The position numbers were made by a program, and so were the translations under genes. From assembly GCA_027605045.1 (NCBI GenBank), contig JAQFWX010000006.1, forward strand, positions 310,001 through 374,000: a stretch of DNA of 64,000 nucleotides, read 5' to 3'. Positions 49,534 through 61,472 of the stretch are shown piece after piece; positions within the stretch are counted from its first letter, which is position 1, and every line of letters starts with the position of its first letter. The notes below the pieces were generated by a model. The model ran no database searches and was not told the DNA's origin. It worked only from the letters and a program-made list of their open reading frames with translations. Origin of the DNA: Phallus indusiatus. Lineage: Eukaryota > Basidiomycota > Agaricomycetes > Phallales > Phallaceae.

Positions 49534-52508
49534 TCAAGCAGTCTCCGTCCTCCTCAACGAACCAGGCGTAGCAACCCTCGCCCCATACGCCCTCTTTACA
49601 TCCTTCCCAATCAACGGTTTACTCAACCGCGCCGCAAGCTCTATCAACTGTCTCTCATCCTCCGCATCATCCCGCCCTTCAAGCGTCCGTTTAATCAGCG
49701 TGCTCGTGTCTTCTTCTGTGCGATGGCGGTGGGAAAGCGAGCCTGCTCCGTAGGCGTAATCGTCTTCTGGAGATGCGGCGTGGTACGAGGATCCGGAGTA
49801 GCCGGCGGGACTAACTCCGCCAGCACCAGCGTTGATGCTACCACTTTCGGCGGATCGACTTCCTCCTACAGGAGACCGGGCACGGTACATGTCTTGTATA
49901 CTGGGAAGTCTTTCGTTTGCCAGATCGAGCTTACGACTAAAAAAAGAAGAATAGGCGTGCAGCGTTAGATTATTGTGGATAGATTCAGAAAGATCATATA
50001 TCAAGTAGACTAAAACGTACGCTTCTTCAAAGCTTGTAACCGATCGACTAAGTCTTTGGTTCTGAATATTGAGTCTAGAATCGCGAGATGTTGGGGCAGA
50101 GGTGTACGCCAATTCAGAAGCGCCTTCGGATTCCTCTCTGTTTCACACACACACATCATTAGAAAAGCGTAATAAAAACAAACAATATCGAACTGACCGT
50201 AAGAGCTCATAGATACGCGCCATTCTGCCAACACTCAGAATCTTATTCTTGATAGCATTGGATCGTTCTCTTCTGAACTCTTCTTGTCCTTCAATTGGTA
50301 GATCCTCCTCGAATTCTGCTTCCTCCTCTTCGAGTTCTTCTTTAGAGTAGATATTCAATAACGCCAAAAGCATTTCCGTGACTAATATGAGAGCGATCAG
50401 AAAAAAAGAAAAGAGCAGGCAAAGCAGTAATGTGAGAGCGTTTCACCCACTTTTGGCAGCGACGAAAGGTAAACTCCACGAAAAAGCATTCAAAGTACCA
50501 GGTAAAGTATATGGATGAGTTTGTCCGTTGAATTGTCTTATGGTGATATTGTGTTTGATATATTTGATAACCGCAGCACGGTTGTGGTGCACATCGAGAT
50601 AGTTCGGGGCGGAGAAGACGGTGATGAGAGAGGGGAAGTTGAGGCTTGTTGAGCGGTACATTCGGAATCTATGAAGAAGAAGATTAGAGGTTTGTAACAG
50701 AATAGATATATGTGTTTGCGTACCCGGTATCTTGAACTTCGTGTCCGCGAATGAGACTGATCAGTCGGTTACGATCCAGGAATGCTGTTACAGCGTTATA
50801 ACTAGAGACACAACAGTTCAGATTTTCATTTTCATCTTCATAGGTAGGCACTGACTCGTAGAAATAAGAGCAACCACGAATATGGTTGTGTGTAAACCCA
50901 ACGGGAAGCAAATCGCCCTCGTCGTCATTCCCTCTTGCCGGGCCTTTGCCTTTACCTAAAAAAAAGATACAAAAACAAAAAAGCTCGCGTTAAGAAAGCA
51001 AGTTTGAATATATATCTATTGGTGGGATGTGGCGTACGGTTGGCATGTCGTCCGACTCGTGCGGGAGGAGGCTCGTTAGGCTCTGGAATGCGGGAATAGG
51101 TATCGATAGGATCGGACCATAAAATGTCGCATAAAGGTCCTTCTGTCGGAGGTTCTTTGAATCGGTCGATCTAGGTATCAAAGAAAAGGAATTTACATCA
51201 AATGATATTAGAACTGTGATGAAGCTTTGTTGTTTACCGCTTGGATATCCGCCAACGTACGAATGTCTGGACTCAAGCCGCCGTGTAAACACAGGAACCG
51301 CTCATCCATTAATGCTGCGAGTGGTAAAGCGTTGAAGGAGGCTAGACAGGCTTCGTATACCTTGGTCGAATATTTGCGGATGCCTGAACAAAAAGAAACG
51401 AAACTGAGTGAAAGCACGAAAGTACGAAGGATTGAGATAGGGCTGACATTCGTTGGCGAATGTAAAGTACTTGGTCAAGTGTCGACACTCGTGATTTCCT
51501 CGGAGAAGGATAAAAGTCCTTGGGTAATGGATTTTGTAGGCGTATAGATACAGCAGACACTATGGTGTGAGTGAATAAGACTTCAATCAGATTTGATCGC
51601 GGGACGTGTTACCTCGATACCAAAAGCACCTCGATCAACGTAGTCTCCTAAAAAGATGTATGGTGTATCGGCGGGGTCGCCTCCGACTTCGAAGAGCTTG
51701 AGGAGGTCGTACTATATATGAAAAACAAGTTTATTCGAGTTTTGATGAGATGAGGATCGCAGTTACATATTGACCATGGATATCTCCACAAACTAAACAA
51801 AAAAAACATAGCTTGAGATAAATGAAATCAATGGAGGAGGTTGAACAAAAAAGTACCTGTTACGCCGTCGCCGGCAGTAAGCATGTTTGGTTCTTGTCTG
51901 AACAGTTGAGTTGCTGCGTTGAGGATATATAGAGCCTGTTATAATGTTAACAGACATCTCTCTGGTGGTGGACACTGCTTTGACTTCACCTGTGTTTCCG
52001 ATAAGCGACCCTCGTTGTGAAAGTGGTTTTTTAAGAAGCTTAAAGACGGTTTTGGATGAGATTGGTTAGTGTTGTCCCAAAATTGAGGCTCAGAAGGTAT
52101 AAAGTTGGCAGGTGGGGCAACCTATGAAAAAAGAGGAATAGATAAGGCATAAATGAATGAATGAATGCACGATCGGAATGAAAATCGAAAACATACATCG
52201 GTGCATATTCTGTCTACAGTTCTCACACGTTTCCCGTTCAAAGTGAAGAGTGTGGTATCCTTTTTGTGCCTCACACTTGTGCGATGGTGAAGACCAGTTG
52301 CTCCCCCGGGAGAGGTCACATTGTCCGTGGTTGGGGGACCTCCCATGAAACCACCGATTCCAGGTGCGTATTCCCCAGTCATGGCGGCCATGTTTTCATT
52401 GCCTTTTAGAACGGCTTGTAAACCAGACTCGAGCTGTGCTCTTGAACCGGAGCGAGCACGACGATGGCCCATGGCAGCTGTAGGATCCGCTTGCAAGTGG
52501 CTTGACAT
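49534..52508 (-). CDS. CNA1: Calcineurin A-type Ser/Thr phosphatase catalytic subunit, divergent
   Basis: Ca2+/calmodulin-activated PP2B phosphatase. About a dozen exons. The N-tail ([14 protein letters not shown], about 120 residues) is longer than usual. Metal-site motifs: [51 protein letters not shown] and [11 protein letters not shown]. The regulatory tail is clear: a calcineurin B-binding helix ([19 protein letters not shown]), a calmodulin-binding helix ([20 protein letters not shown]) and an autoinhibitory segment ([19 protein letters not shown]). Odd points: an insertion of some 30 residues ([18 protein letters not shown], then DDEGDLLPV) between WSDPIDTYS and [14 protein letters not shown], and many changes in normally fixed parts ([29 protein letters not shown]). 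It may be the only calcineurin A or a second paralogue; this cannot be settled here. Confidence 0.88.
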
Positions 52509-54170
52509 ATTGAACTTTCAACGATGAGTATTTAGAATATGTCGGTGGAGGAAAGGATAAGAACAAAGGAGAAGATTGAGGGAGTGAGGAAAGTGGGAGA
52601 GATCTCTTGCAAGGAAGAGACCAAACTCGAATTTGTTCTGCCAAGCGCTGGGACTGTCAGCAGGTCGATCAACCAACAGTAGCGCGTCTCCTGTTTCCGA
52701 GTAAATTTGTATTTTCGCAGTGATACCCGCTCTTAAATTTGATGTTTGTTTCGTTTTTGGGACTAACATTCGCATGGGACCATAAGGGTAAGTTCTCGCA
52801 TTTCTAAAGTGAAGTTTACCATCCGAATAGTCAAGTGCGCAAACTTTTGGCAACCTTGAGGAAATCGGATTGGACTGTAACCATCATGGATACATACTAT
52901 ATGCTGAACCCGCGAGTGAGAAATCGCCGAGAATATCAATTAATACCTAATAATACCCTGGTCCTGTGTAAAAGGAAAGGCTCCCATCAATCAAAGTCAG
53001 GGAAAGCAGGAGTCAGTACTAGTATGTATGTATGTATTTACATACATACATATTACGTGCCGTCTTTGTAATGATTTACGGTTCAAGCTTCTTGATTCGT
53101 CGCGCCTAATATCACAGCTAGCACAGTATATAGATTTATCGATGGAACTTAAAGCTTAAAGGTTGGAAGGAAGCTTTCTGTAGCATGATTCTGAATTGGG
53201 TGCACGGCTTCAAGTTGAGGACGGCTTGCCAATCATATGGGTAAACTTGTCTCGTTCGATAAGGTCAGATGAGACACTCAAACAGGTCGGCGGACTAAAA
53301 GGATCCTTGAGATTATATATCGGGATCGCAGCTTGACAAGTATTCCTATACAGTGGTAATTCGGGCAAAGCTGGATTTGAGCCTATAGAAGGCATGGTTG
53401 CTTTCAAGATCCCATGGAAATCTGATTTGGATATCACAAACGAGACAACCCGTCGGGAAATTTTGAATGGAAAATAAAAAGAAAGCCTAGTAAGAGACAG
53501 GCATTGTAGGGCGATCTCACACGGCAGTACATGCCAGCTTTCGGGAGGAGGTGTCATCGGTAGTCCAGCCATCCCCTAGCCATATCTGGTGTGTTAATTG
53601 AAACAGGAGTTTTTTCGGTGCAATGGACAGATTAAATGATAGCAATCTGTGTTAATTGGTCTATTTCGTCCCAACTGCATCTAATCCACACTGGCAAGTC
53701 TGGCGGTGCTGCGCACGATAATTATAACGGACAGCACTAAATTTGAATCTAATGTTCCATAAAGTTGCCGTCCCAAGCCGTCCGCGCCATACGTGTTGGT
53801 CCAGAACCTGCTCAGTTGCTGTCCAGCTAGTTGGCATCATCACTGAGACGGATGAGATGAGTCGACATGTGCGAGAGGAGCCAAGCCAATTGCCTTGAAC
53901 GCTGAAACGCGATAACGAGCGGGTAAGACAGCATTTCGAAGACCTTGGTGTTCTGTAACAAGCTGAAGAGTAAATATATTATCCTCGTATAATCGAACGA
54001 TACTTGTCCAAACGTCCGCGGTAACGCCAGGACAAGGTTGGGACAAGGTGTTGGCACCCTTTGATGATTCAATGATTACTTAAGCAGGGTTATATAACCT
54101 CCGCACTGGGATCTTTGTTCCTCCTGGCCATTTGCACGTTTGCCACATCAACCTGTAATCCTGTTTTAAA
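52509..54170. other. Divergent intergenic region calcineurin / ISWI
   Basis: Holds both promoters. A TATA-like GTTATATAACC lies at 54090-54100, about 75 bp before the ISWI ATG. The palindromic (GTAT)n/(ATAC)n tract is listed separately. Minus-strand open stretches at 52518-52853, 53210-53572 and 53827-54072 have no visible domain; the first directly adjoins the calcineurin start and is probably leader. Confidence 0.4.
53022..53052. repeat. Palindromic GTAT/ATAC tract
   Basis: GTATGTATGTATGTA followed after TT by TACATACATACATAT: a tetranucleotide tract that inverts at its centre and can form a hairpin. No function is assigned. Confidence 0.7.
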
Positions 54171-57100
54171 ATGACCGTATGAAGTATTTTTCCATAACAT
54201 TCGTGATTGGTATCTTACAAAATTTGTTTCTCAGACATTATCAGCACCCACGAACAACGAAGAAGATAAATTAAGCGATGTTATTCCCGATAGCAAGGAC
54301 ATTTCTCGACAAGTATGGCAGCCATCTTTCGACTCCATTTTTCTGTTTAAACTATGGTTTTAATTACTCTCTTCTTCTTCCGCAGGTCAGCGAGAAACTG
54401 GACGAAGACCTTGACATGCACTCAGCCAGCGATCGCGAAGAAAGCGAGATCGACGAGCTGGAAACAGATGCTGAGGCCCAAGACGATGTACGCGTGCCTC
54501 ATTAATTTTCCATACATGTGATATTCACTTTTTTGGACTAACAAACGCGCTTTTGTAGGATCAAGCTGAATACGTGTTGCCTTCAAAACAGTCACCAAAA
54601 ACATCAGCTGACAAAAAACGTCTCAAACGTAATATCAGAAAGGGCCAAGAGGGCGATTTGATGTCTAAACGGCAGGAAATGAGTAAAGCAAAGGTGAGAA
54701 ACATCTGCGAACAGCCGTCTTAGCGCATTTATGAATTCCTTTTTTCTGTGGCATATTTTTAGATTGCCGACTCTGTAAAACGGTACTCGTATCTTTTGGG
54801 CCAGACAGACCTTTTCCGACATTTTGTTGACATCAAGGTATGTTGTTAACTTTATTTAGATTGTTTTTTTCCGTTGACGTTTGGCAGAGAGCGCGTGATC
54901 CCGAATATGCCGCGTTAATGGACGCCCAGCCAAAGCCAAAGGGCCGCGGCCGGAAGAAAGCCAAGTGCGTTTCCTGCCCTAAAATGGAACGCTTTTCTGG
55001 AGTGTACTAATGATTTCCTAGTGCTGAGAATGACAGACGTCGTCATAAGAGTGAGAAAGAGGAAGATGAAGAGCTGTTGAAAGATGGTGAGCGCGCCGTT
55101 GAGAACGACGATCAGCCGTTCGTCTTTGAGGAATCTCCATCTTGTAAGTCGAACGACCTTTTTTTTTCCCTATTTTATATTCATAACGTTTCCTTTGTTG
55201 GTAGTCATCAAAGGAGGAAAGATGCGTGATTACCAAGTTCAAGGCTTGAATTGGATGGTGTCATTACATCATAATGGATTAAACGGTATTCTGGCCGACG
55301 AGATGGGTCTTGGGAAAACTTTACAAACAGTCTCGTTTCTTTCGTATCTGAAGCATTATCGAGATATGCCTGGACCCCACTTGATCGTCGTTCCCAAGAG
55401 CACCCTGCAGAATTGGGCTCGCGAGTTTGAAAAATGGACGCCGGACTTTAACGTTGTTCTGTTGACTGGTACAAAGGAAGAACGAGTAAGTGTTATTTCC
55501 ATTTTTCTAAGCGAGAGTTGATCGTCTGATTTCTTCTAAAGCAAGAGATAATATCATCACGGCTTTTAACCCAAGATTTCGAAGTCTGCATTACCTCTTA
55601 CGAAATGTGCTTACGGGAGAAAAACACATTCAAAAAGTTTGCGTTCGCGTATATCGTCATAGACGAAGCTCACCGGATAAAGAACGTCGATTCAATCTTA
55701 TCTCAGATTGTCCGTGTTTTCAACTCTCGTGGTCGGATGCTTATCACCGGAACACCCCTTCAAAATAACCTTCAAGAACTGTTCTCGTTGCTCAACTTTA
55801 TTTGTCCGGAGATTTTCTCGGATTTCAAAGATTTGGATAGCTTTTTACACAAAGATGGGGGATCTAGTTCGGAGGAAGATGCGAGTAAGAAGGTCGTTGA
55901 AGCTTTGCATAAGATTTTGCGTCCGTTTTTGCTTCGGAGAGTAAAATCGGATGTAGAGAAGAGTCTTCTCCCAAGTAAGGTTCTTTCTTTGAAATGATGT
56001 ACTTTGGTTTCTGATTGTATTGTTTAGAGAAAGAGATCAATATTTACGTCGGTCTGACTGATATGCAACGGAAGTGGTATCGATCGGTTTTAGAGAAAGA
56101 TATTGATGCTGTTACCGGTACGTTTACTTGACATTATCATGCCTATTTTCGTTTTTCTTACATGTATTAGGATTGAGCGGCAAGAAGGAAGGCAAGACAA
56201 GACTGATGAACATTGTCATGCAACTCCGTAAAGGCAAGATCAATCATTTCTCCTTCTTCTGCGTATGCTTATCGACTTTTAACAGTCACTTGCCATCCGT
56301 ACCTCTTTGACGGCGCTGTAAGAAAGACCCTCTTTGATTTGTTTTGACGTGGCTTTTAACAATTCTCTTACAGGAACCGGGTCCGCCATATACGACTGAC
56401 GAACACTTGATCGAGAACTGCGGAAAAATGATCATATTGGACAAACTATTAAAGTCCATGAAAGAAAAAGGCTCGCGCGTTCTCATTTTCAGTCAAATGA
56501 GTAGAGTTTTGGATATATTAGAGGATTATTGTTTGTTCCGCAAGTTCCGTATGTCTGCCGTTTACCTACTATCTCATTCCGTTATTCTCGTTCTTACTCT
56601 TGGTATTTTTCTAGCCCATTGTAGAATAGACGGTGGAACCGCACATGAAGATCGTATCGCCGCCATTGACGAATATAATCGACCTGGGAGCGAGAAGTTT
56701 GTTTTCTTGTTGACGACGAGAGCTGGTGGGCTTGGTATCAACTTGACCACAGCTGATATTGTCGTTTTGTACGATAGCGATTGGTATGTCAAGCATCACT
56801 TCTTTCAATGTTTTGTTTGCTTTAACTTTAACCTACTTTTAATAGGAATCCTCAAGCTGATTTGCAGGCTATGGATCGGGCGCATCGTATTGGTCAGACT
56901 AAGCAAGTCTATGTTTTCCGGTTGATCACAGAGGTGAGAGAGTTTTGGTTCGTTTCCTCTTTGTAAGCTGAGGTCTGTGATCTTGCTTTTAGAATTCTGT
57001 CGAGGAGCGTATGCTCGAACGTGCAGCGCAAAAGTTACGGTTAGATCAGCTTGTTATTCAACAAGGACGAACACAGATTACAAAAGGTAAGCTCTCTGTT

Positions 57101-58931
57101 TTTAAGGGTTGGTGATGGTATTTTCTGACTGTATCGTTGTCCAGCTGCGAATAAAGAGGAGTTGTTGGATATCATTCAGCATGGTGCTGAAAGAATCGTC
57201 AACTCATCAGACAAGTACGCCATGTTTCTTTGATTTTCTCTCGGTATATCGTGTATAATTTCTGACATGATCTTCTGATAAGCTTGTTGATCAACGAGGA
57301 CATTGACGAGATTATTCGGACTGGAGAAGAGCGAACAGCGGAGATTAACCAGAAATATGCGGCGCTCAATATTGACGATTTGAATAACTTTAAATCCGAT
57401 TTCAGCGTGAAAGAATGGGAGGGCGAGGAGTTTGGAAAGGTGGGTGTTTTTCTTTATCCTCGTTTTCTCTCTATGGGAACTCTTTTCTGATTGAATGGGT
57501 GGATTTTTGCAGAACAAGTCGCTTGGATTTGGGTGGTTGCAGCCTTCGAAACGCGAACGGAAAGGAAACTATTCTATTGATGGTTACTACAAGGAAGCGA
57601 TGCGTGCAAATTCCAAGGTTGATAAAGCACCGAAGCAACCTCGTGCCCCAAAGCAGATCGTAGTGTCGGTACTCCTTTTCTTATCAGCTGATTTCGTATA
57701 CTGAACTCTCTTTTCCAATTTGCAGACAAGATTTCCAATTCTATCCTCCTGAGTTTGATCGACTTCAAGAGCGAGAAGCTTATGCCTTCAAGGTTAGTTT
57801 CGCTGTCCTCGCTGACAACAACAACGTTTGACACTCTTATATCCACCAGCGAGCACATCAGTATCAGGTCCCGTTGCGTGAACCTGCGAACGAGGATGAA
57901 ACGCCTGAGATGCTGTTAGCTGAGCAGGCTGAAGAGCAGGCACTGATTGATGAAGGTATGTCGGTCGTCCTTTTGCGTGCATTGTGGATGTTGATCAGAG
58001 AGTATGTATAGTTGAACCGTTGACTGAAGAGGAAATGGCGCGTAAAGAAGAGCTTAGTCGTCAAGGATTTGATAACTGGAGTAAGCGTGACTTCCAACAA
58101 TTCGTCAAAGCTATTGAAGCGCATGGACGGTATGTATTTATACATCTTGAAAGGGTTATGCAAGCACCGTCTTAGAGTTGTTCATAGGGATGCTTCGTAT
58201 GAGCTTATTGCGTCTGAGATTCAGAGCAAGACGGCTGAGGAGGTTAAAACTTACGCTAAAGTCTTTTGGAAACGATGGCATGAGTTGGAGGGTATGTATT
58301 TATAGCAATGTTGTATATCTAGGTTTGTGCTGAAGTGCTTTATCTTTGATTATAGACTATCCTCGTATCGAACAGCGTATTGCGGAAGGCGAAGCACGTC
58401 GGGAGAAACAAGATAACCTCGAATCATTGTTAGAAGAAAAGATTAAATCAGTTCGGTATCCTATGCAAGAGCTGGAGCTCAACTACCCCGTAGCGAAGGG
58501 TAAAGTGTATAGCGAGGAAGAAGACCGTTATCTCCTATGTCGCCTCAATCATTATGGATTGAAGAATCAGGACGTGTACGATCGGATCAAAAAGGATATC
58601 ACAGAATTTCCTGTGTTTCGGTTTGATTGGTTTTTCAAGAGTCGCACGCCACAAGAGCTGTCGAGGAGGTGTCATACGTTGTTGGGTATGATTGCGAAGG
58701 AGCATGAAGATAAGATGAAGGAGGATCAGCAGAAGAAGAGCGCTAAAAGCACCCGTGGGACGGTATGTTTTTCTTTTACTATAAAAGCTTGAGTGTTTGG
58801 AGTTGATTTGGGTTTTGTAGAAACGATCTTTACCTGTAGAAACCAATGAAGGAGATTCGTCTCGTCGATCAACACCGAACACGGGGAGCTCTGCACCTAA
58901 AAAGACAAACAAGAGGAAGAAAGTTGCATAG
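54171..58931 (+). CDS. ISWI-family chromatin-remodelling ATPase
   Basis: SNF2-family motor that slides and spaces nucleosomes. The start ATGACC is followed by an intron to [11 protein letters not shown]. An acidic N-region ([19 protein letters not shown]) precedes [19 protein letters not shown], the AutoN-like segment. ATPase lobe 1 has [26 protein letters not shown] (Walker A), [12 protein letters not shown] (DEAH box) and [14 protein letters not shown]. Lobe 2 has [45 protein letters not shown] and [11 protein letters not shown]. Next are [14 protein letters not shown] and the NegC-like region, a HAND domain ([13 protein letters not shown]), SANT ([22 protein letters not shown]) and SLIDE ([32 protein letters not shown]). 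It ends in a basic tail, [10 protein letters not shown]. About twenty exons. Domain order is complete and excludes other SNF2 classes. The 3' end is duplicated at 63.4 kb. Confidence 0.94.
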
Positions 58932-59072
58932 ATGAGTGTAGAGACATAGATTTTTCATTAATATTTGGCTGTACTCTTTCTTGTAAAGTTAATTTGTGGA
59001 CTTTCTACGGACGCAAAACCCATCACCTAATATAAACGGCCTTCAATCGTTTCTTTCTTTCGTAGTTACTAC

Positions 59073-59135
59073 TACTACAGTAACGCGTAGTGACATTAGT
59101 AGGCGCTTTCAGTTTCCACTTTCCTATCTCTCTTA
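59073..59135 (+). promoter_or_regulatory. Conserved leader/promoter block of F-box gene A
   Basis: ACAGTAACGC, then TAGGCGCTTTCAGTTT and a pyrimidine-rich stretch directly before the ATG. The same block (ACAGTAACGC, CAGGCGCTTTCGGTTT) precedes F-box gene B at 61411-61472, so it was copied with the gene. Confidence 0.5.
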
Positions 59136-60835
59136 ATGCCATCAACACCAGCATTTCGACATCGTCAAAGCTATGGGGATTCTCCTCTTGGTCTTCCAGC
59201 TGATGTCTGGCTCTATATCATTCGCTATCTCGATCCATATAACGGGGACAAACCCGATACAATGTCTTTGTCAGCGACTAACAAGTTTTTCCGCGATATC
59301 ACATTACCGGTTCTATACAACACATTAGATCTTTATGCTCCCGACGTATACGAAGATGAGACTCGTGTATATTTAAGGAAAGCCATCCAACGCATTCAAG
59401 TTATCAACTCGACACCTTCTATACTTAATGCTATCCGCCAACTGAAATTGTCTAATTGGGCCATTCGAGCTGAAGACGACGGAGAGATTGATAAGATGGT
59501 TGATGAATATGTCGCAGATGACACTGATTTCGATCCTGTGCGCTTTCGCGAAGATCTTCGTGAGATTTTTCAGGTGACTAACGATGGGTACCGAGAGATT
59601 GTCACCCTCCTCGCTAGTTTGCCCAGACTTTATCATCTCGAATGCTGGGATTGTGGACTCGCGCCGGAGCTCTTCTCTTACATTTTCGGCATACCGAACC
59701 TCCAATCTCTCAATATCAATGGATACGCCATGATCACCAGTGCTTTAATAAAGTTCCAAGCCACTGCTCCATCTCTGCATGTCTTCCAATTTACCCCTAA
59801 CTATTGGTATCAACCATGTCTCGCGGACGTTGTCGAACTCTTCATTCCTTTGATAGGCCAACTGACCGTCTTTTCCATTCCCGTGAAGATTCTTGCCCAT
59901 GTCCTTACCAATACTAGCTTGCCAATAATACTCCCCAACTTGCAAAAACTTTCAATATTCAATCCTCTCATTGAGGCCCGGGATCAACATGATGACCTAA
60001 TTTGCATTCGCGACTTTCTCAGTTTTACACCCAACTTGTACGAATTGCGCATAACTAGCGACTTTCACACTGATACACCGTTTACTATTCCCGATACAAT
60101 GATACCTGATCTCAAAATATTAATAGCACCTTCGTGCATTGCCAATGTCATAGTACCCGGACGAAGGCTCGAGAAACTCCATGTTGTTGTCTTTGGTCCA
60201 AGAAGCTTTCGGGAAAGCTACACTTCGATCTCGCGGGACATCAAACACCTAATATATAACAGTACCTTGAATAGCCCAAAGGAAGACCTTAATCATTTGA
60301 CTCAGGTCTTTCCCAGTATATCTACTGTCGAAATCGTGGTTATGCATGATTGTACACTATCCAATCAGGTTTATTTTTACTTTTTCTGGGCATATATTTC
60401 TTTTAGTTATTCCTTACTTTTAGGGATTATCTGGCGTGGTACTGTCGATCCTTCCTAAACTCCGTCATCTGAAACAATGCGTGGTATCTACTTTTCCAGC
60501 AGCAAGAGTTTTAGACTACGGTGATCCGCCGCCCCATTGTCCTGTTGGACGTGTTGGCGATCCCAAGTACCGTTCTCATCCAACTTTAGAAGAGCTCCAA
60601 ATTCTTAGTATTAACCGCTGGATATGGTGTCCTGAAAATGGTTGGCATTCTGTTCGATCGGGTCCTGTCATAGCTGATCCATTACATATTATAAAATTTT
60701 TCGAGGCAAGCTTCATTTATTTTCTTCACGGATTACATTGAGTTTTAATAGTAACTATTTTTTTACGACTGTTAGTACTCCTGAACGTGTTTTGTGATAT
60801 TCCAGGCGGGGTCGCATTCCGAAATTTCACCGTGA
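59136..60835 (+). CDS. F-box protein, tandem copy A
   Basis: F-box proteins recruit substrates to SCF ubiquitin ligases through Skp1. Three exons (59136-60368, 60424-60705, 60806-60835) give 514 aa. The F-box is near the N-terminus: LGLPADVWLYIIRYLDP, then MSLSATNKFFRDITLPVLYN. The rest has LRR-like stretches (LPRLYHLECWDCGLAPELF, IPNLQSLNINGY, LPNLQKLSIFN, TPNLYELRITSDF) as in the large agaricomycete F-box families. The last intron starts with GC (GAG|gcaagc); gene B has a normal GT at the same place and the same ending (EISP-stop), which supports this splice. Without it the protein would end at 60741. No other domain is visible, and the substrate is unknown. Confidence 0.83.
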
Positions 60836-61084
60836 TCACCTAGTTTTGGAAAATTGGATGGCTATACTCAGATCATGACCATCTTCGATCATAACAAAAT
60901 TTTAACTACATGTATATGATTGTTTTCACTCATTTTTCTAGAATTCATGAGCTTCATCTATCAGCAGGCTTTTAACTTCAAATGTCGGAGCACGACGCGT
61001 AACGGGAATAGACGAGTCGGAATTGGCGCTATCAGACTTTTTTCTCAAGACCACCACAAGAATGTCAAAAATCCTTCCCGATCT
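60836..61084. other. 3' flank of F-box gene A
   Basis: Similar to the 3' flank of gene B (63155-63380), up to the shared AGAATGTCAAAAA at 61060, after which the two sequences part: here an F-box relic follows, there an ISWI tail copy. Confidence 0.5.
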
Positions 61085-61325
61085 TCCAACTGACATTTAG
61101 TTGTATATTTCTTACGGATACAATGGATCCGATAGAAAATACATGTCCTCGGCATCAGTAAACAAATTTTCTTCGTATTCTTGGCTTCCCGATTCTGTTT
61201 CGCGCACCATCTCTACACCTGTGGAACTATAAACTGGTCCTCGTATAGATAAGGTTATCCAACGCATTCGGTATATTAATGCCACATCCGGTATACTTAA
61301 CTTCATCCGTCAATCGACTCTGTAT
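61085..61325 (+). pseudogene. F-box gene relic
   Basis: Matches the first part of the neighbouring F-box genes: CTTCCAACTGA in place of CTTCCAGCTGA, then MSSASVNKF where the genes have MSLSATNKF, then KVIQRIRYINATSGILNFIRQS for the AIQRIQVINSTPSILNAIRQL region. Stops interrupt it (for example TAG right after the LPTDI codons) and the remainder is missing. Confidence 0.75.
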
Positions 61326-61472
61326 TATTGAAAAGATGAAAATTTCCGTGGTCATCTCACCACAAGCGGTGACTATTCCCCGAATGACCCTAAGTACAAG
61401 CTTCGGCGACGTTTACAGTAACGCATATTGTGACACAGGCGCTTTCGGTTTTCACTCTTTTTTCCTCTCTCA

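Noticed and set aside
52518..52853. Minus-strand 111-codon frame directly upstream of the calcineurin start
   Set aside because: It ends just before the calcineurin ATG, has no recognisable domain and no in-phase splice into the gene; treated as 5' leader.
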